DNA of 64,000 bases from Eukaryota sp. TZLM1-RC (GCA_040285825.1 JAUPSS010000012.1:1-64000), one strand, 5' to 3'. Positions 11,756 through 22,787 are shown, counted from the stretch's first letter. A program made the numbers and translations. The notes: generated by a model from the sequence alone, not told the origin.

Positions 11756-13201
11756 ATGACTATCTCCCAACAGCCTACTTGTGATAAATCATCTATAGAG
11801 CTAGTTGATTCCAGCAAACCACCTCAATTAGACCCTTTACAAAAGGTTCATATGCAAGATTTTAAACAACTTCTATCTGTGTCATTTCCCTCTGTTTGCT
11901 ATATCTTTCTCACAATGTTGCTGAACTCTGTCGATGCCATCATGGTGGGAAGAGCTTATGGAAATCAACTTTCTGCTGTTACCATAGGCTCCAGTATCAC
12001 CTACCTCACTTTATTCATACCAGTATCATCCACTGTGGCTTTGGATGCTCTCAACACTCAGGCTATTGGAGCGGGATCTCCAAAGAAAGTTGGTATTTAC
12101 ACTCAAATAGGAACTTTAGTGGCTTTAATTCTTTCTATAATTCCAATATTTATTTGGTTTTTTTCCAAACATGTTCTCAGTCTCTTACGGTTCAGTGATT
12201 ATTTGGTTCAAAACAGTTCTGAGTATATGTCTATCCAAACCTTTAGCATATTGTTCTTTGTTTTATTTACACTTTTTGGACCGAAAACCCTTGAATGTCA
12301 AGGTATTATTCTGCCTCAAGTTGTTATTATGGTTATCACCAACATTTTCAATATTATTACTAATTATATATTTATCTTCAGGCTCGACATGGGCCTTCGA
12401 GGTGCAGGTCTTTCTACCGCCTTATCAAGAGTTTGGCCTTTCTGTTTTCTTTTAATTTACCACAAATATACTACTCATTTTAACAACATATGGACACCTT
12501 TTGATAAAAAGTACTTCAAGTGGAAAGAAATACGTATGTATTTGCAAATATCACTACCAGGCATGACATTTCAGGTGCTTGATAATGCAGCTTTCACACT
12601 TTGGGCGATATTTGCTGGTTATCTGGGAACCTTAGAAGCATCTGCACATAGTGTTTTGTTTTCTACCATTTCTCTCTCTTATTCCATATGTGTTGGACTC
12701 GGTATAGCATCCTCAATTCGTGTTGGAAGGTTGGTAGGTGCAGGGGAGGCGAAAAGGGCCAAAATGACAGGTTACATGTCTGTTGGTCTTTCTCTAGCGG
12801 TCATGTCGTTCTCGTCTGTAGTTCTCATTAGTTTCAGGCATTATGTGCCAACGTGGTTCACCAGTGATGAAGCCATCATTGAAGTGGCCATTCCGTTATT
12901 CTTTCCTGCTGCCTTCTTCCAGCTCTCTGATGGAGTACAAACAGTAAGTGCTGGTATTATTCGTGGTCTTGGTAAGAACAAAGCAGCTGCAGTCATTGTA
13001 CTCTTCACATACTATGGAATCTCAATGCCTTTGACTTATCTACTGGCATTCCGTTTAGAGATGTCTATATTCGGAATGTGGGTAGCGATTGCTATTGCGC
13101 TTTCTTGTGCTGCAATTTGCTTGTTCTGCTTGGTTTTGTTCACAAACTGGCAAAAAGAAGCAGATCGTTCAAGGGAGAGACTTTGTGAAGTAGAGGTTTA
13201 G
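11756..13201 (+). CDS. MATE family multidrug/toxin efflux transporter
   Basis: 481 residues from the ATG at 11756; a TTG two codons upstream is not needed. After a ~35-residue polar N-tail there are about twelve hydrophobic segments in the two six-helix halves typical of MATE/NorM exporters. Typical family stretches are the first helix with SVDAIMVGRAYG, ALNTQAIGAG after helix 2, and SIRVGRLVGAGEAKRA in the second half. The family exports organic cations or drugs using H+ or Na+ gradients; the substrate here cannot be told. Length matches the family (450-550 residues). There is no intron. A tandem AATAAA-poor, T-rich 3' region follows. Confidence 0.93.
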   Translation: MTISQQPTCDKSSIELVDSSKPPQLDPLQKVHMQDFKQLLSVSFPSVCYIFLTMLLNSVDAIMVGRAYGNQLSAVTIGSSITYLTLFIPVSSTVALDALNTQAIGAGSPKKVGIYTQIGTLVALILSIIPIFIWFFSKHVLSLLRFSDYLVQNSSEYMSIQTFSILFFVLFTLFGPKTLECQGIILPQVVIMVITNIFNIITNYIFIFRLDMGLRGAGLSTALSRVWPFCFLLIYHKYTTHFNNIWTPFDKKYFKWKEIRMYLQISLPGMTFQVLDNAAFTLWAIFAGYLGTLEASAHSVLFSTISLSYSICVGLGIASSIRVGRLVGAGEAKRAKMTGYMSVGLSLAVMSFSSVVLISFRHYVPTWFTSDEAIIEVAIPLFFPAAFFQLSDGVQTVSAGIIRGLGKNKAAAVIVLFTYYGISMPLTYLLAFRLEMSIFGMWVAIAIALSCAAICLFCLVLFTNWQKEADRSRERLCEVEV

Positions 13202-13455
13202 AATAGTGTTTTGGTCTCGTTTGTTTAATGTTTGAGAATATTTTTTTAGTTTTTAGTCTTTATAAAATTTATCAATTAGTAGAGTTATTGTTTGGTTCAC
13301 ATTTTTACGACACCTTATTTGTTGGAATAAGAACAAAATTGCCAATTTGAATAGGTGAAGTATATTTGATCACTATTTCAATAGTGAAGCACGAAGACCT
13401 GTTCATTCTATCTGTAGTTTTATTAATGTCAAAAACTAGTCATAGTTGGCACAAT
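13202..13455. other. MATE 3' flank / spacer
   Basis: AT-rich spacer between the MATE stop codon and the convergent small reading frames. Nothing recognisable is seen. Confidence 0.5.
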
Positions 13456-13910
13456 CTATTCCTGGTTTGTTTTTCCTTTCACAATTAGATTGATCATACT
13501 CATTTCTTTAACCTTGAATTTTGATGAAAAATGATTAGTGGTAAACTGACAAAGTGTCATTATTGATAATTTAGCATCTTTATTATCAATGGTAGCTTCG
13601 ACAACACAATACACACCAGTTCCTCTATATTTAAATCTCAGGGCAATCAATAATGTGATTCAAATTTTGTGGTGATCATCCATGTCAGTGTTTGGAAGTG
13701 TTTGTTCTCATCAAAACTGATTACAAAAATACAGAGTTTGCGGCTATTGAAGGTGATGTGTACAGAATTTAAATTTATGTTTTTGAACATGAAAGTCACA
13801 CTTTTTCCTTGCTTTGGTTCTGTTCGTAAAACAAATTCTCGAAATCCACATACAAACAGTAACATCAATCCGAATTTGAAAATTCTATAATTTCTAAGTT
13901 TTTCCCACAT
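13456..13910 (-). pseudogene. Possible small secretory-pathway protein in two overlapping frames
   Basis: Two abutting minus-strand frames could form one gene. The upstream one (13647-13910, ATG) starts with a signal-peptide-like stretch (IFKFGLMLLFVCGF) and a beta-rich region. The downstream one (13456-13650) continues with similar beta-rich sequence but has no ATG at the join. The switch near 13647-13650 would need a frameshift or an intron I cannot define. I do not recognise a family. It may be a broken gene or two chance ORFs. Confidence 0.3.
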
Positions 13911-14399
13911 TTAATGAGAAAAATGGATGATTTTGTAACACATATAAAGCGGTGTATAGCGCTAATGAGTGTTTTTTCTGAACTCCCAATATTGCAGAAA
14001 TTTCAAATTGTGCACTACCTGTTCTACGGTTTTGTTTGAAAACACTGCAGAACCATTTTTGTAAATTGTAAAAAACTGACATTAAAGAGGAATGGTTGCC
14101 ATGGTCAAAACAGGAAATTTCTTTTTTGAAAATCCGTTGAAGGGCCCTTGTAATTTTTCTACTACTGGGTTAGATGAAAAATTTCTTCTATTTCTGCACT
14201 TTTCAAACAAACAATAAACAGCTTTTGAACAAGTAATTCTTTGCTTTCTGCAAATGATATTGTGAATTTCTGAATCGGTATCTTATTTTGGTCGATTTTC
14301 CGAATCGCATAATCAACTGTTTCGATTTTGGAGATTCAAGGTTACAGGAGGAAGATTTTTAGTTGACTATTGCACGTCTTTTTTCGTTGTTGAATAATA

Positions 14400-14730
14400 T
14401 GAATATTCATTTCCGAACACTGTGTGCAAAGGTAACATACCTTTGATTTACATTATTCAAAAAATGCGAAAACTTCATGTATTGAATGCAATTGCTGAGA
14501 AACACATTGTCATCAAACAAGTTTGGTTCTGATGATAGAAGTGATATTAACTGTGATGGGGTGAAAACTCTAAAGTTATTGTTTAATTTGCGTTTTGTAC
14601 TGTTGCAAATGACACTTAGGCTCAAAAGAAACTTAATCGTGAAAAAGTTCTGCTTTTAAAGCGAATGAAAAACATGGAAAATATGACGAAGTAATTGAAG
14701 AAATTAATACAGACATTCAGGTTTACTAAA
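14400..14730 (+). mobile_element. Decayed relic of family C non-LTR element
   Basis: Sequence around 14515-14720 follows the family C nuclease region at 25.62-25.83 kb: ggttctgatgatagaagtga, then gttgcaaatgacac and cttaatcgtgaaaaa, then aacatggaaaatatgacgaa. Many substitutions and indels have destroyed the frame. The match fades at both ends. It is an old copy. Confidence 0.65.
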
Positions 14731-15100
14731 ATTGCTTAAAATTTGAGCTTAAGGTAAAATAAAGAACTTTGCCTTATTTTAACCATAAAGTAATTTTAAG
14801 AACGTTAAAGTTAGACTGCATATCATTTTATTTCTTCCATTTTTGCCCAAAACATTCATTCACCATTCACTCTCATGACGTCTCTTTCTTCGTCTGAATA
14901 GAAGTCTGTTTGGGAAATTGTTGAAATGTTGAGCAAGACCTGTGTCCGAAAACGTTGCAAACTTTGTAAGCACACGTTTCCAGACAACCGATGGGCCATA
15001 GAAGGACACTGAATTCCAAATCTCAGACCCAAACTACATGTGCAACTTTGTACGTGCTTATCTGTCTTTTAAAATAAAGACTTTGACGATTTAGCTTCTT
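14731..15100. other. Spacer with no assignable gene
   Basis: Mixed-composition sequence with only very short frames. It may include the 5' part of the unit duplicated downstream, but I cannot support an exon here. Confidence 0.4.
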
Positions 15101-15102
15101 GT

Positions 15103-16260
15103 GTGGCAACCCATCCAAAATCGCGGAAGCTTCGATCAACGACTCCACAATCATTACCCATTTTGCATCGCTATTTTTTGCCTGCCTTTTTCTCCGCTTC
15201 ACGACCTACTACTCTACATTTATGTTCTTTGATTTTAGATAACAATTTTGTTCTTCTTTCAGAAACTGACGCATTATCTCCAGTTGCTCACAACAATGAC
15301 AAGTAAACCGAATTTTTAACAATTTTCTTTATTGACTGCAAGTGAAAATTACTACCGAAGCCGACTAGACAAACTGACGGCCATTTGTGGGCTTAATGAA
15401 GGCTCGCCACTTAATAAAATTTCCTTAACAACAGTTTTACAAGAGCTGATCAACAATGCCACTGAACAGAACAAACTGTATGATGCAGTGTACCAGCTTT
15501 TATCTTACACAAAGTTGTCGCACTCGGTAGCTCCAGCTGTCGTAAGGCAAATTAACAACGGCATTCAAAAAATTCAGAATGATGTCGTCAAAAACTGACG
15601 GCCATTTGTGGGCTTAATGAAGGCTTGCCACTTATTAAAATTTCCTTAACAACAGTTTTACAAGAGCTGATCAACAATGCCACTGAACAGAACAAACTGT
15701 ATGATGCAGTGTACCAGCTTTTATCTTACACAAAGTTGTCGCACTCGGTAGCTCCAGCTGTCGTAAGGCAAATTAACAACGGCATTCAAAAAATTCAAAA
15801 TGATGTCGTCAAAAACTGACGGCCATTTGTGGGCTTAATGAAGGCTTGCCACTTATTAAAATTTCCTTAACAACAGTTTTACAAGAGCTGATCAACAATG
15901 CCACTGAACAGAACAAACTGTATGATGCAGTGTACCAGCTTTTATCTTACACAAAGTTGTCGCACTCGGTAGCTCCAGCTGTCGTAAGGCAAATTAACAA
16001 CGGCATTCAAAAAATTCAGAATGATGTCGTCAAAAACTGACGGCCATTTGTGGGCTTAATGAAGGCTTGCCACTTATTAAAATTTCCTTAACAACAGTTT
16101 TACAAGAGCTGATCAACAATGCCACTGAACAGAACAAACTGTATGATGCAGTGTACCAGCTTTTATTTTACACAAAGTTGTCGCACTCGGTAGCTCCAGC
16201 TGTCGTAAGGCAAATTAACAACGGCATTTAAAAAATTCAGAATGATGTCGTCAAAAATAG
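15103..16260 (+). pseudogene. Unknown gene whose last exon is tandemly duplicated
   Basis: A frame at 15103-15306 (no ATG) is followed by a possible 40-nt intron (gtaaac...tgcaag, ~15302-15341). Joining across it continues into the first 221-bp repeat unit as ENYYRSRLDKLTAICGLNEG and ends VVKN-stop at 15598. The later three units repeat the same 70-odd codons out of phase, each ending in TGA at the junction. Unit 4 has an extra stop where CAA became TAA. The encoded segment is alpha-helical and soluble. The family is not recognised, and exon 1 and the intron are only tentative. Confidence 0.35.
15374..16257. repeat. Tandem repeat, 4 x 221 bp
   Basis: Four consecutive copies begin at 15374, 15595, 15816 and 16037 (ctgacggccatttgtgggc), each exactly 221 bp and differing at only a few bases. 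221 is not a multiple of three, so every junction changes frame and creates a TGA. The near-identity points to recent tandem duplication. Immediately to the right lies a family C relic. Confidence 0.95.
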
Positions 16261-16380
16261 TAGAACTTTGTGTTGTCACAAATGAGTGTTCACAATTTGC
16301 AAATCTTTGAGAAAACTCAAATATTGCATTTCTGCCTCCACCGATGAAATCACACGAAGTAAGAATTGAGGCCTTTGTAA
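16258..16380 (-). mobile_element. Short relic of family C non-LTR element
   Basis: On the minus strand this stretch resembles the segment between the RT palm and the C-terminal domain of the copy at 22.8-26.1 kb. Shared blocks include tttgcaaatctttgagaaaactcaaatattg and ttctgcctccacc, equivalent to about 24.95-25.08 kb. It starts right after the last 221-bp repeat unit and is too short and mutated to code. Confidence 0.6.
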
Positions 16381-18551
16381 AAGTTGTTTTGATGTTTAAT
16401 AGATTTGAAATTAACCAAAACTCAATAATTAATTTTTGTTTGGTTTCTGCAAATGTATCGTATTTAATGTATTAAAGTGAAAAATTATCCAATAGTGTTG
16501 CGGACGGACTCTAGGATCTGAACATTGGTGGTTTCACCAGACCAGAGCACAGTCTTTTGGAACATCGCGAATAGAGAATTAGCTCGCAGGAGTCAGCAGC
16601 TACTTATGCGTTCAAGATTTCCAGAGGCAAAAAGGACAAGCACGGCCTCACCAAATGAACGGCGGTCTTCAAAAAAAACCAGAAAAAGGGATTTGGACCA
16701 GGCGAGAGCTGGAAAATAGGATCTTGAAAACGTTATAGGGTTCTTCAGAATGAATATGAAACTTGTCTGGCATTTCACGCATGATAAAGACTCGCTCGTT
16801 ATTTTGAGGACAATAAAATATTAAACTGGGTCAACAGGCAGAAATACAGACGGATTGGCCAATTCCCATGTACAAAGTGGTTGATGTATCTATATCCATA
16901 GGGTTCAGTGAAGAGAGGGACAAAAGAATTGCAGGGTAAGCTTTTGAACGGTTTGAAAACAGAGTTGAAAAATTCAGTGGATGTGACGGCAGTCTTGATC
17001 ACAGGAGCAAGTTGTTTGCAGGATATACAAAATTAAACATGATTGGACAGATTGCTTGTTATTTGAGGCGAGCGAAAATCAGACTTGTGAAATGTTTTTC
17101 AACAGGAAGCAAAAGAAGAATGTACAGTTTCGATAGATTTATGGGCGAGTATGAAGGATCTCAGATTTAAACAATTTCAGACCGAGTTGAGGTTCGATGA
17201 AGCAAGCTTAATAGAGGGTGTCGTTATTGAAAAGCTTTTGCTACTCCTTGAATATCTTGTCAAGAACAACTGTAAATAGTTTGAATAAATAGTTCCATTT
17301 ATTAAAACAAACGGAAGGCATTACATGGTTCCAAAGCGGAGCAAAAAGAGAAGAATAAGTTTACATCAGGGGGATCAGTATCTTCGATGAGGTAGTCTTC
17401 GGGTAAAGCTTCTTAAACGAACTCAAAAATCGAGTTGACAGAGTTAGCTTCGGAATCGTCGATGGAGTGGATAACTCGGCTAACATTTTGTTGGGTGTAG
17501 TATCTCCTGAGGAAAAATGGCTGTGAACGGTCTTATAAACAGCCAATTTTTGTCTGGTTTCACAACCAGATTCGGAACAGTTTTTAATCATAAAGCCGGA
17601 CTTCTTACAATAGAAGCGTGTGAGAGGGGATTATGAAGGATCATGAAGGACGTAATGGTTTGGTCAACTGTCGCGGCGAAGAGGTTGAAACTAAGGGACT
17701 GGTATCGATGGTAAACGCTAACAGAGTGTTTGTACTGGAAAAATGGTGAAAGAATGGGTAAAAACAGCTTTGACGCTTCTGGGCTCTACCCCAGTGAACA
17801 TTTCGAAGGTTTAAGGGACTGCGAAAACAATTGTGAAAAGACGTACAATAACATGGTTTGATAGAGCTGATCTTCAGCGGGGCTCTGGTGGAGCTTGAAA
17901 GATTCTATACTAAAACGAGAGGATGGTTCATAAACAGAGGAAGTCATGAAAGAATGGAAGTGGAACAGTTTTCCTGTTGAACTCATGGGTGTCATTGTCA
18001 GAAGTGACTTCAGGAATATTTTCCTCAGAACAAACGATAATCTGTACCCAGGTCTTTAATCTCATTAGACAGAACAACAGTGGTCTCATTGTGAATCAGG
18101 GGTGCAAGACGGCTCTAAGTCGTCGTTGGGAAAGAAGAACCGAGAGTTAGAAAACGGAAAACATCTTGTCATGTCTGACATAAAATGAGCAGACACACGA
18201 GACGCATAAATATTTAAAGCATCTACAAAGCGGGAAACGGCTACTTGACCTGTATTATTCAAAATTGGAGCTACCAAGTTTGCGGGGTTCAGGACAGGGG
18301 ACAGTACCAATTCCTTACGGGTGCCAGTTATTGCTGTTTTTTCTTGTACACTACGCATAAACATAAAAACAAGAGTTTAAGAACAGAGATGCATCGATTA
18401 TTTCAAGCATGCATCGATTATTTCACCACAAAAGAAAAACAATTGAAAGGAAATTTGCAGTCAAACATAATTTGATCAAAACTAAGTAGATTCACTTAGT
18501 TTTTGTTTAATCCAGCGTTATTGAACATGAATTATGATTTTTATATCTCCT
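16381..18551. other. Less AT-rich region without an intact gene
   Basis: About 2.2 kb, richer in GC than its surroundings, with several 60-90-codon frames on both strands that do not join into a convincing protein. It may be a heavily mutated former gene. No repeat, transposase motif or RNA gene could be recognised. Confidence 0.45.
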
Positions 18552-18567
18552 TCAATCTTCTACATTA

Positions 18568-18640
18568 ATATATTTATTGAATTTGCACACTTAATTAAAT
18601 TAACTCAATACTAATGGGACGACTATCGTTAACAGTAAAA
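18568..18640 (-). mobile_element. Family C 3' end (outer copy)
   Basis: Minus-strand match to the last ~65 bp of family C: the block complementary to gtgtgcaaattcaataaat and the gtcgtcccatta segment. It ends at the 16-bp direct repeat. It contains no coding sequence. Confidence 0.75.
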
Positions 18641-19016
18641 AAGAACCAAAGGAATCTTCACCTGCGTCATTGGCCATCATGGATGGATCAAGGAAAATGG
18701 TTGATAATTGTTTTAATGTAAAGCTTAAAAACCAAAAAAAAACTAAAATCCATGTTTATTAAATACTGTGGTACTGAAATTGTTAATTGCAATCCATGAA
18801 ATAAGACACCAGGTATTGGTTCATAGTGGAAGGCATAAAAGAATAAATGAGAAGAACAGTTCGTTTAAACTGAATTCTTCAGGGCAATCATTATTCAGAT
18901 TTACTCCAGTTGCTGAACACTTGATAGCAACAAGGACTAACAATTGTCGAGGTCTTGAATGAATAAAACACAATAAAAAACAAATTTAAACACAGCTAAA
19001 CAACATCCTCAACAAC

Positions 19017-20948
19017 CTAAGGGATTCCATCCCGGATTTTATTGAAAAGGGGTTCATGATACGGAAGAACATCATCAACAAAAATGCTAATATCATCGTC
19101 ATCAAATTCAATTGTTGAGAGTGAAGGAGCAAAAACAATCCTCAAAATGAAAAAAGCTAAATTTCGCAACTGATGGAACTGTTGATCATTTTCCAATTTA
19201 GAGTATTCTTTTACTTGAGTCAAAACCTCATTAAAAATGTCCATCCAGTATGTGCCACAATTGCCGCAGAAATTGGCCGTGGAGGAGAGGAAAATGTAAG
19301 CATTTGTATTGCTCATGTTCACAACAGTGGAACATGCAGTTTTTCTAAACAATGCCAGACTCGTTGCACTCAACTCCAAAACAAAATTCAAGAGGCGCCA
19401 GCGGAAAAACGTGGAGTGATCGGAAACTGTGTGATCGTGTTTAGGTAAAGGAAAAAAAGTGGCTACAACAAAAAGGATAAAATCAATTTTACGTAAAACC
19501 GATTGAGCCCCCAACAGAACAGTTCTGGTATAGAGGAAGTATAGAGCAGCAACGTAGCCAATCAAACAAGGTTGAATAACAGTCACCTTATCAATCAGCT
19601 TGACAAACAAAGGATGTAACTGGCCTGTCTGGCACTGATCTTCGTGGCCAATGTAAGCACAATGTTGAAAAACAGAGAATAGTTCTACAGGAGATTGAAA
19701 GTGGCTTGCATTGAAATGACAAGGCAAAAAGAGCGACAAGTCCTCACCTCTGTCGGCAACAGGCAAGCTGAACACCAAGTTGTTCAATTCTGCATCTGCG
19801 GGAAGAACTTCTCTTTTGAAAACCAAATATAGGGCATCTACGGATTCCTCAATTCCTCCTCGGATATCAGCTCGAGTGAACCCATGCAATTCTGGTGAGG
19901 TGTAAACTCTTGGATAGGTTCGTGAAAGTACTTTGTACAAATGATCCTGAATAGCATAGTGTGCGAAAGCAACACGCCAATCAGGATAGCCTGTGCCAAC
20001 ACCATGACTTGAGATACAGTGGTCTAAAAAAGTGGCATTAAGTCTCCCATACCGTTGGTAATTACGATCGCAACTTTCAGCTAGATCTTGGTGGCTGTTG
20101 TAGTGTTGGTCCCAAATAAGTTCAAGGGAGTTAAAGTTACGAATAATATGGGACATCCGATCTGCGGATTTTGCCACATCCATTATATTCCATTGCAGTG
20201 TCTCGAAATACGGACGCGTCCTTTTCGTTCCAGCCATGGCAGCTAACTTGCCAAGGTCTGACTGAGACCATTGTCTGGGCAATATTTGATTAAAGCTCCG
20301 TCTCAGTGATTCGTGGGTGTAAACGCGGATTCTGACTGGTTCGTTTGATACAAGTCTATTACAAACTGTTTCCCAGAATGATAGGGAGCTGGGGCTCAAC
20401 AACTTCATGCCTTCTTGAAGCAAACATTCAGTGTAACAGAGAACGTAGTTATAGCGCTCCGACTGGAGGCCGTTACTGAGGACATGATCACAACGATCTA
20501 AAGTGCAGCGGATCATGTGTCCGTTTTTGATGGCTGAGGCTAAAATGATCTCCACGACAACACTCCAATGGGTTTTTCCTTTTTTTGTTTGAAGGCGAGC
20601 AATTTCTTCTGCAGTGACCTCTTCTTGGGTGAGTAACTCAGTTTGAGCTGGTCTAGCCTTAAATTTGCGGAGCATTCGCACAATCTCGAAAGTAATATTA
20701 CGCTTCTTAAACTCAGAAAACAGAATGTCACAACGTTCCATGAGATGTCGGGGCGAATGGCCGTGGCGTATATCCGGAACAAACGATTGAATGATAGTGT
20801 TAAGAAGGTATTTGAAACCAACACCAATGCATAGAGGGTGGGGACTACGTTGATTGATTGTAAAAATGTAATATCTTACACGTGGTCGTTGTCCATAAGC
20901 GGATTTAGTCGTACTACGTACGTACGAATGTAAACCAGAAATGCCCAT
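19017..20948 (-). CDS. Asteroid/XPG-like protein, 643 aa
   Basis: An intact 643-residue frame from ATG 20948. The first residues MGISGLHSYV are the N-terminal signature of the FEN/XPG/asteroid superfamily. The segment at about 38-92 (PLCIGVGFKYLLN...PDIRHG...SEFKKRNITFEIV) follows the asteroid (ASTE1) N-domain, including the DxRxG stretch. The aspartate expected in the VIDG-type metal site is not there (CIGVG). I do not see the rest of the metal-binding acidic cluster. The C-terminal ~400 residues are helical with some hydrophobic stretches and are not recognised. It may therefore be a non-catalytic member. It lies inside the compound retroelement, in the same orientation as its RT. The codon pattern is less AT-biased than the neighbouring retroelement ORFs. 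Confidence 0.6.
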   Translation of the reverse strand: MGISGLHSYVRSTTKSAYGQRPRVRYYIFTINQRSPHPLCIGVGFKYLLNTIIQSFVPDIRHGHSPRHLMERCDILFSEFKKRNITFEIVRMLRKFKARPAQTELLTQEEVTAEEIARLQTKKGKTHWSVVVEIILASAIKNGHMIRCTLDRCDHVLSNGLQSERYNYVLCYTECLLQEGMKLLSPSSLSFWETVCNRLVSNEPVRIRVYTHESLRRSFNQILPRQWSQSDLGKLAAMAGTKRTRPYFETLQWNIMDVAKSADRMSHIIRNFNSLELIWDQHYNSHQDLAESCDRNYQRYGRLNATFLDHCISSHGVGTGYPDWRVAFAHYAIQDHLYKVLSRTYPRVYTSPELHGFTRADIRGGIEESVDALYLVFKREVLPADAELNNLVFSLPVADRGEDLSLFLPCHFNASHFQSPVELFSVFQHCAYIGHEDQCQTGQLHPLFVKLIDKVTVIQPCLIGYVAALYFLYTRTVLLGAQSVLRKIDFILFVVATFFPLPKHDHTVSDHSTFFRWRLLNFVLELSATSLALFRKTACSTVVNMSNTNAYIFLSSTANFCGNCGTYWMDIFNEVLTQVKEYSKLENDQQFHQLRNLAFFILRIVFAPSLSTIEFDDDDISIFVDDVLPYHEPLFNKIRDGIP

Positions 20949-21012
20949 TTTCGGAACAACAGATTGTGGGAAAATATTACTGTGGTTGAATTTTAGGTAA
21001 AAAAATCGTATT

Positions 21013-22073
21013 TACTGAATTTGCACACTTGATTAAATTAAATCATAACCAATGGGGCGACTATCATTGAACCAAGATTTCCTCTACAAAATCTTGATCT
21101 GCTTGCTGTCTAGCTAAAGCTTCTCTTATTCGATTGAAAAACCGCGGTAATCTATTAATAATGGCAAATTGAATCCGTGAACGCCATAAAAAATGTCAAA
21201 TCTTTTCATTGTTTTTTCTTGAACCATTTTTTGGAAGTCATTCAAAAATATTTCTGCTTCATCTGATAATCTTCCATTTATCGAAAATGGGAAAGCAATA
21301 AAAATTAGCTGTGTATTTCTATCAGCATTAGCTTCTTCGATGTCTTTTTCATATTTTCTATGTTTTTTTCTTTGCTTTAAAATCAAGAGCATTTACAGAA
21401 TTAAGTTTTCTTCTGTGAACCAAAGTATCATTTGCAACATTACATGAAACAAAGTCAACAACAGCTTCAGAGTTATCAATCCAATCACAGTATACATCAC
21501 CTCTATCATCAGAACCAAAATTATTCAATGACAGTGTTTCCTTCAGCAGAGGCTCTTTGATACACGATATCCTTGCAGTTTGTGCCATATTGAAAACAGT
21601 GTCTCTAACAGCATCATGTAATGAAGAACGATAAGTTATCAATTTAGAGCAATTCAGAGCATGGCGCAAAGTGAGTTGAGGTGAATTCGAACAAATACAT
21701 TTTTCTTTTGATAATAGCTGGTTAATGGGGATGTTCAAATATAATCTCATTTTTGTTACAAATGCTTCATTAGTGGCACACAATCCAAATCTTCGAGGTA
21801 CAATGGTTACAAAAAGTGAAGAATCTGACGACTTGTTTTTACAAACACCCTTTTCCAATAACAATGAGTGAAGATCTTGATTTAAAACAGCCGAGCTGCA
21901 TATATTATTATAAAGATCTTTTTCATACATTCCAGTCAATCGTTTCTGTAATGTTCGAAGAGTGTACTTCAAATTTAAAACATTTTTTTCTGGAATATTG
22001 CCATTGAATGATTGGGGAAAACATCGACCCCATTTTTCTACATCAATTCTTGAAATTTCTTCATTTAATGCAA
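21013..22073 (-). pseudogene. Family C RT polyprotein, C-terminal fragment, two frameshifts
   Basis: Starts inside the coding region (AlaLeuAsnGluGluIle near 22073) and runs to the common 3' end near 21013. The first frame covers 22077-21358 and includes the CxC...H...C knuckle and the DDRGD/VVDF nuclease motif. It stops at an A-run (AKKKT), where the other copies continue KEKHRKY. The next frame (21392-21126) continues to MKRFDIF and then shifts again. It is therefore dead. It forms the 5' part of the compound element. Confidence 0.85.
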
Positions 22074-22089
22074 TCAATCTTCTACATTA

Positions 22090-22499
22090 CTAAACATTCT
22101 TCAGCAAGAAGAAACTCTGTCTTTGTCAGAAGAATTTAGTCAAAAAAAGACAAGATCCTGAAAAACAGTCAAAAAAACATTGATCTGGCGTTTTTTTCAG
22201 AAAATTCAAATGAAATTGAAGGATTTTTCATCCGGGCACAGGAATGAGTAGGATGAACTCATAAGTAGTTTTAGTGCAACCAAAATACTTTGTAGTTTAG
22301 TGTTAGTACGTTAACTTTTGCCCAACCCTGGCTAAAAGAATGGACTTAAAAATGAATAATTTTGATAATAAATGAACTTTTTAGTAATGAACACTTGGAA
22401 AACTATAATTATGGGGCCTTATTGGCAATAATTGTGAAACACAAAGTATGTTATGGCTATAATGGATGGGTATTGAATTCCAAAATGCCACAACTTCAA
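22090..22499. other. Spacer
   Basis: AT-rich spacer to the right of the compound element. No gene is recognised. Confidence 0.45.
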
Positions 22500-22787
22500 C
22501 ACCTGGGTGATTGCATACAAGATGAATGGTTCATTTGTTCCCACGGCTTTACGTTTTTTAGCAGATTTTGAAATGATTGTAAGAAGAAGAACTAACAGAA
22601 ATTTCAACAGACTGTTTTTGCAAAATAGAATTGTGTTTTCTATTCTTAAGGGTTTGTTGAAGATGCCTTCTGATGCTTTGATTTCTCTTGGATCTCACTA
22701 TGAGAGAGTTGCATCTAGTGGTTTTGTTTTGGGAGAGAAGTATTATTTAGATGATTTATAAGTTGTTTAATAAATAAATTGTATTTA
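22500..22787 (+). mobile_element. Short relic of a family B-like non-LTR element (C-terminus)
   Basis: Translation from about 22507 gives PTALRFLADFEMIVRRR, then LQNRIVFSILKGLLKMPSDA and YYLDDL-stop. This matches the last ~80 residues of the family B frame at 9.4-9.65 kb and of the relic at 45.5-45.8 kb. It is truncated at the 5' side and followed by (taaa)-rich sequence. The family C element inserted just behind it. Confidence 0.6.

Larger units (their letters stand above)
18552..22089 (-). mobile_element. Compound retroelement carrying a whole gene between two family C 3' ends
   Basis: The same 16-mer, tcaatcttctacatta, stands at 18552-18567 and 22074-22089, exactly at the two outer edges of family C sequence. 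Read on the minus strand the order is: the 5'-truncated family C coding region (22073 down to ~21063), its 3' UTR end (~21013), about 2.4 kb of unrelated DNA with the asteroid-like gene in the same orientation, and a second family C 3' end (~18640 to 18568). The simplest reading is one retrotransposition of a read-through transcript (3' transduction). The repeat is longer than the 10-11 bp seen for other copies. Serial insertion or recombination is an alternative. Confidence 0.6.

Noticed and set aside
17050-17170. FDRFM-like peptide resembling a Fanzor segment
   Set aside because: The resemblance covers only a few residues with no surrounding match, so it is taken as chance.
16525-18475. Several 60-90-codon ORFs on both strands
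   Set aside because: They overlap in different frames, many lack ATG, and they show no motifs. They were left as an unassigned region.
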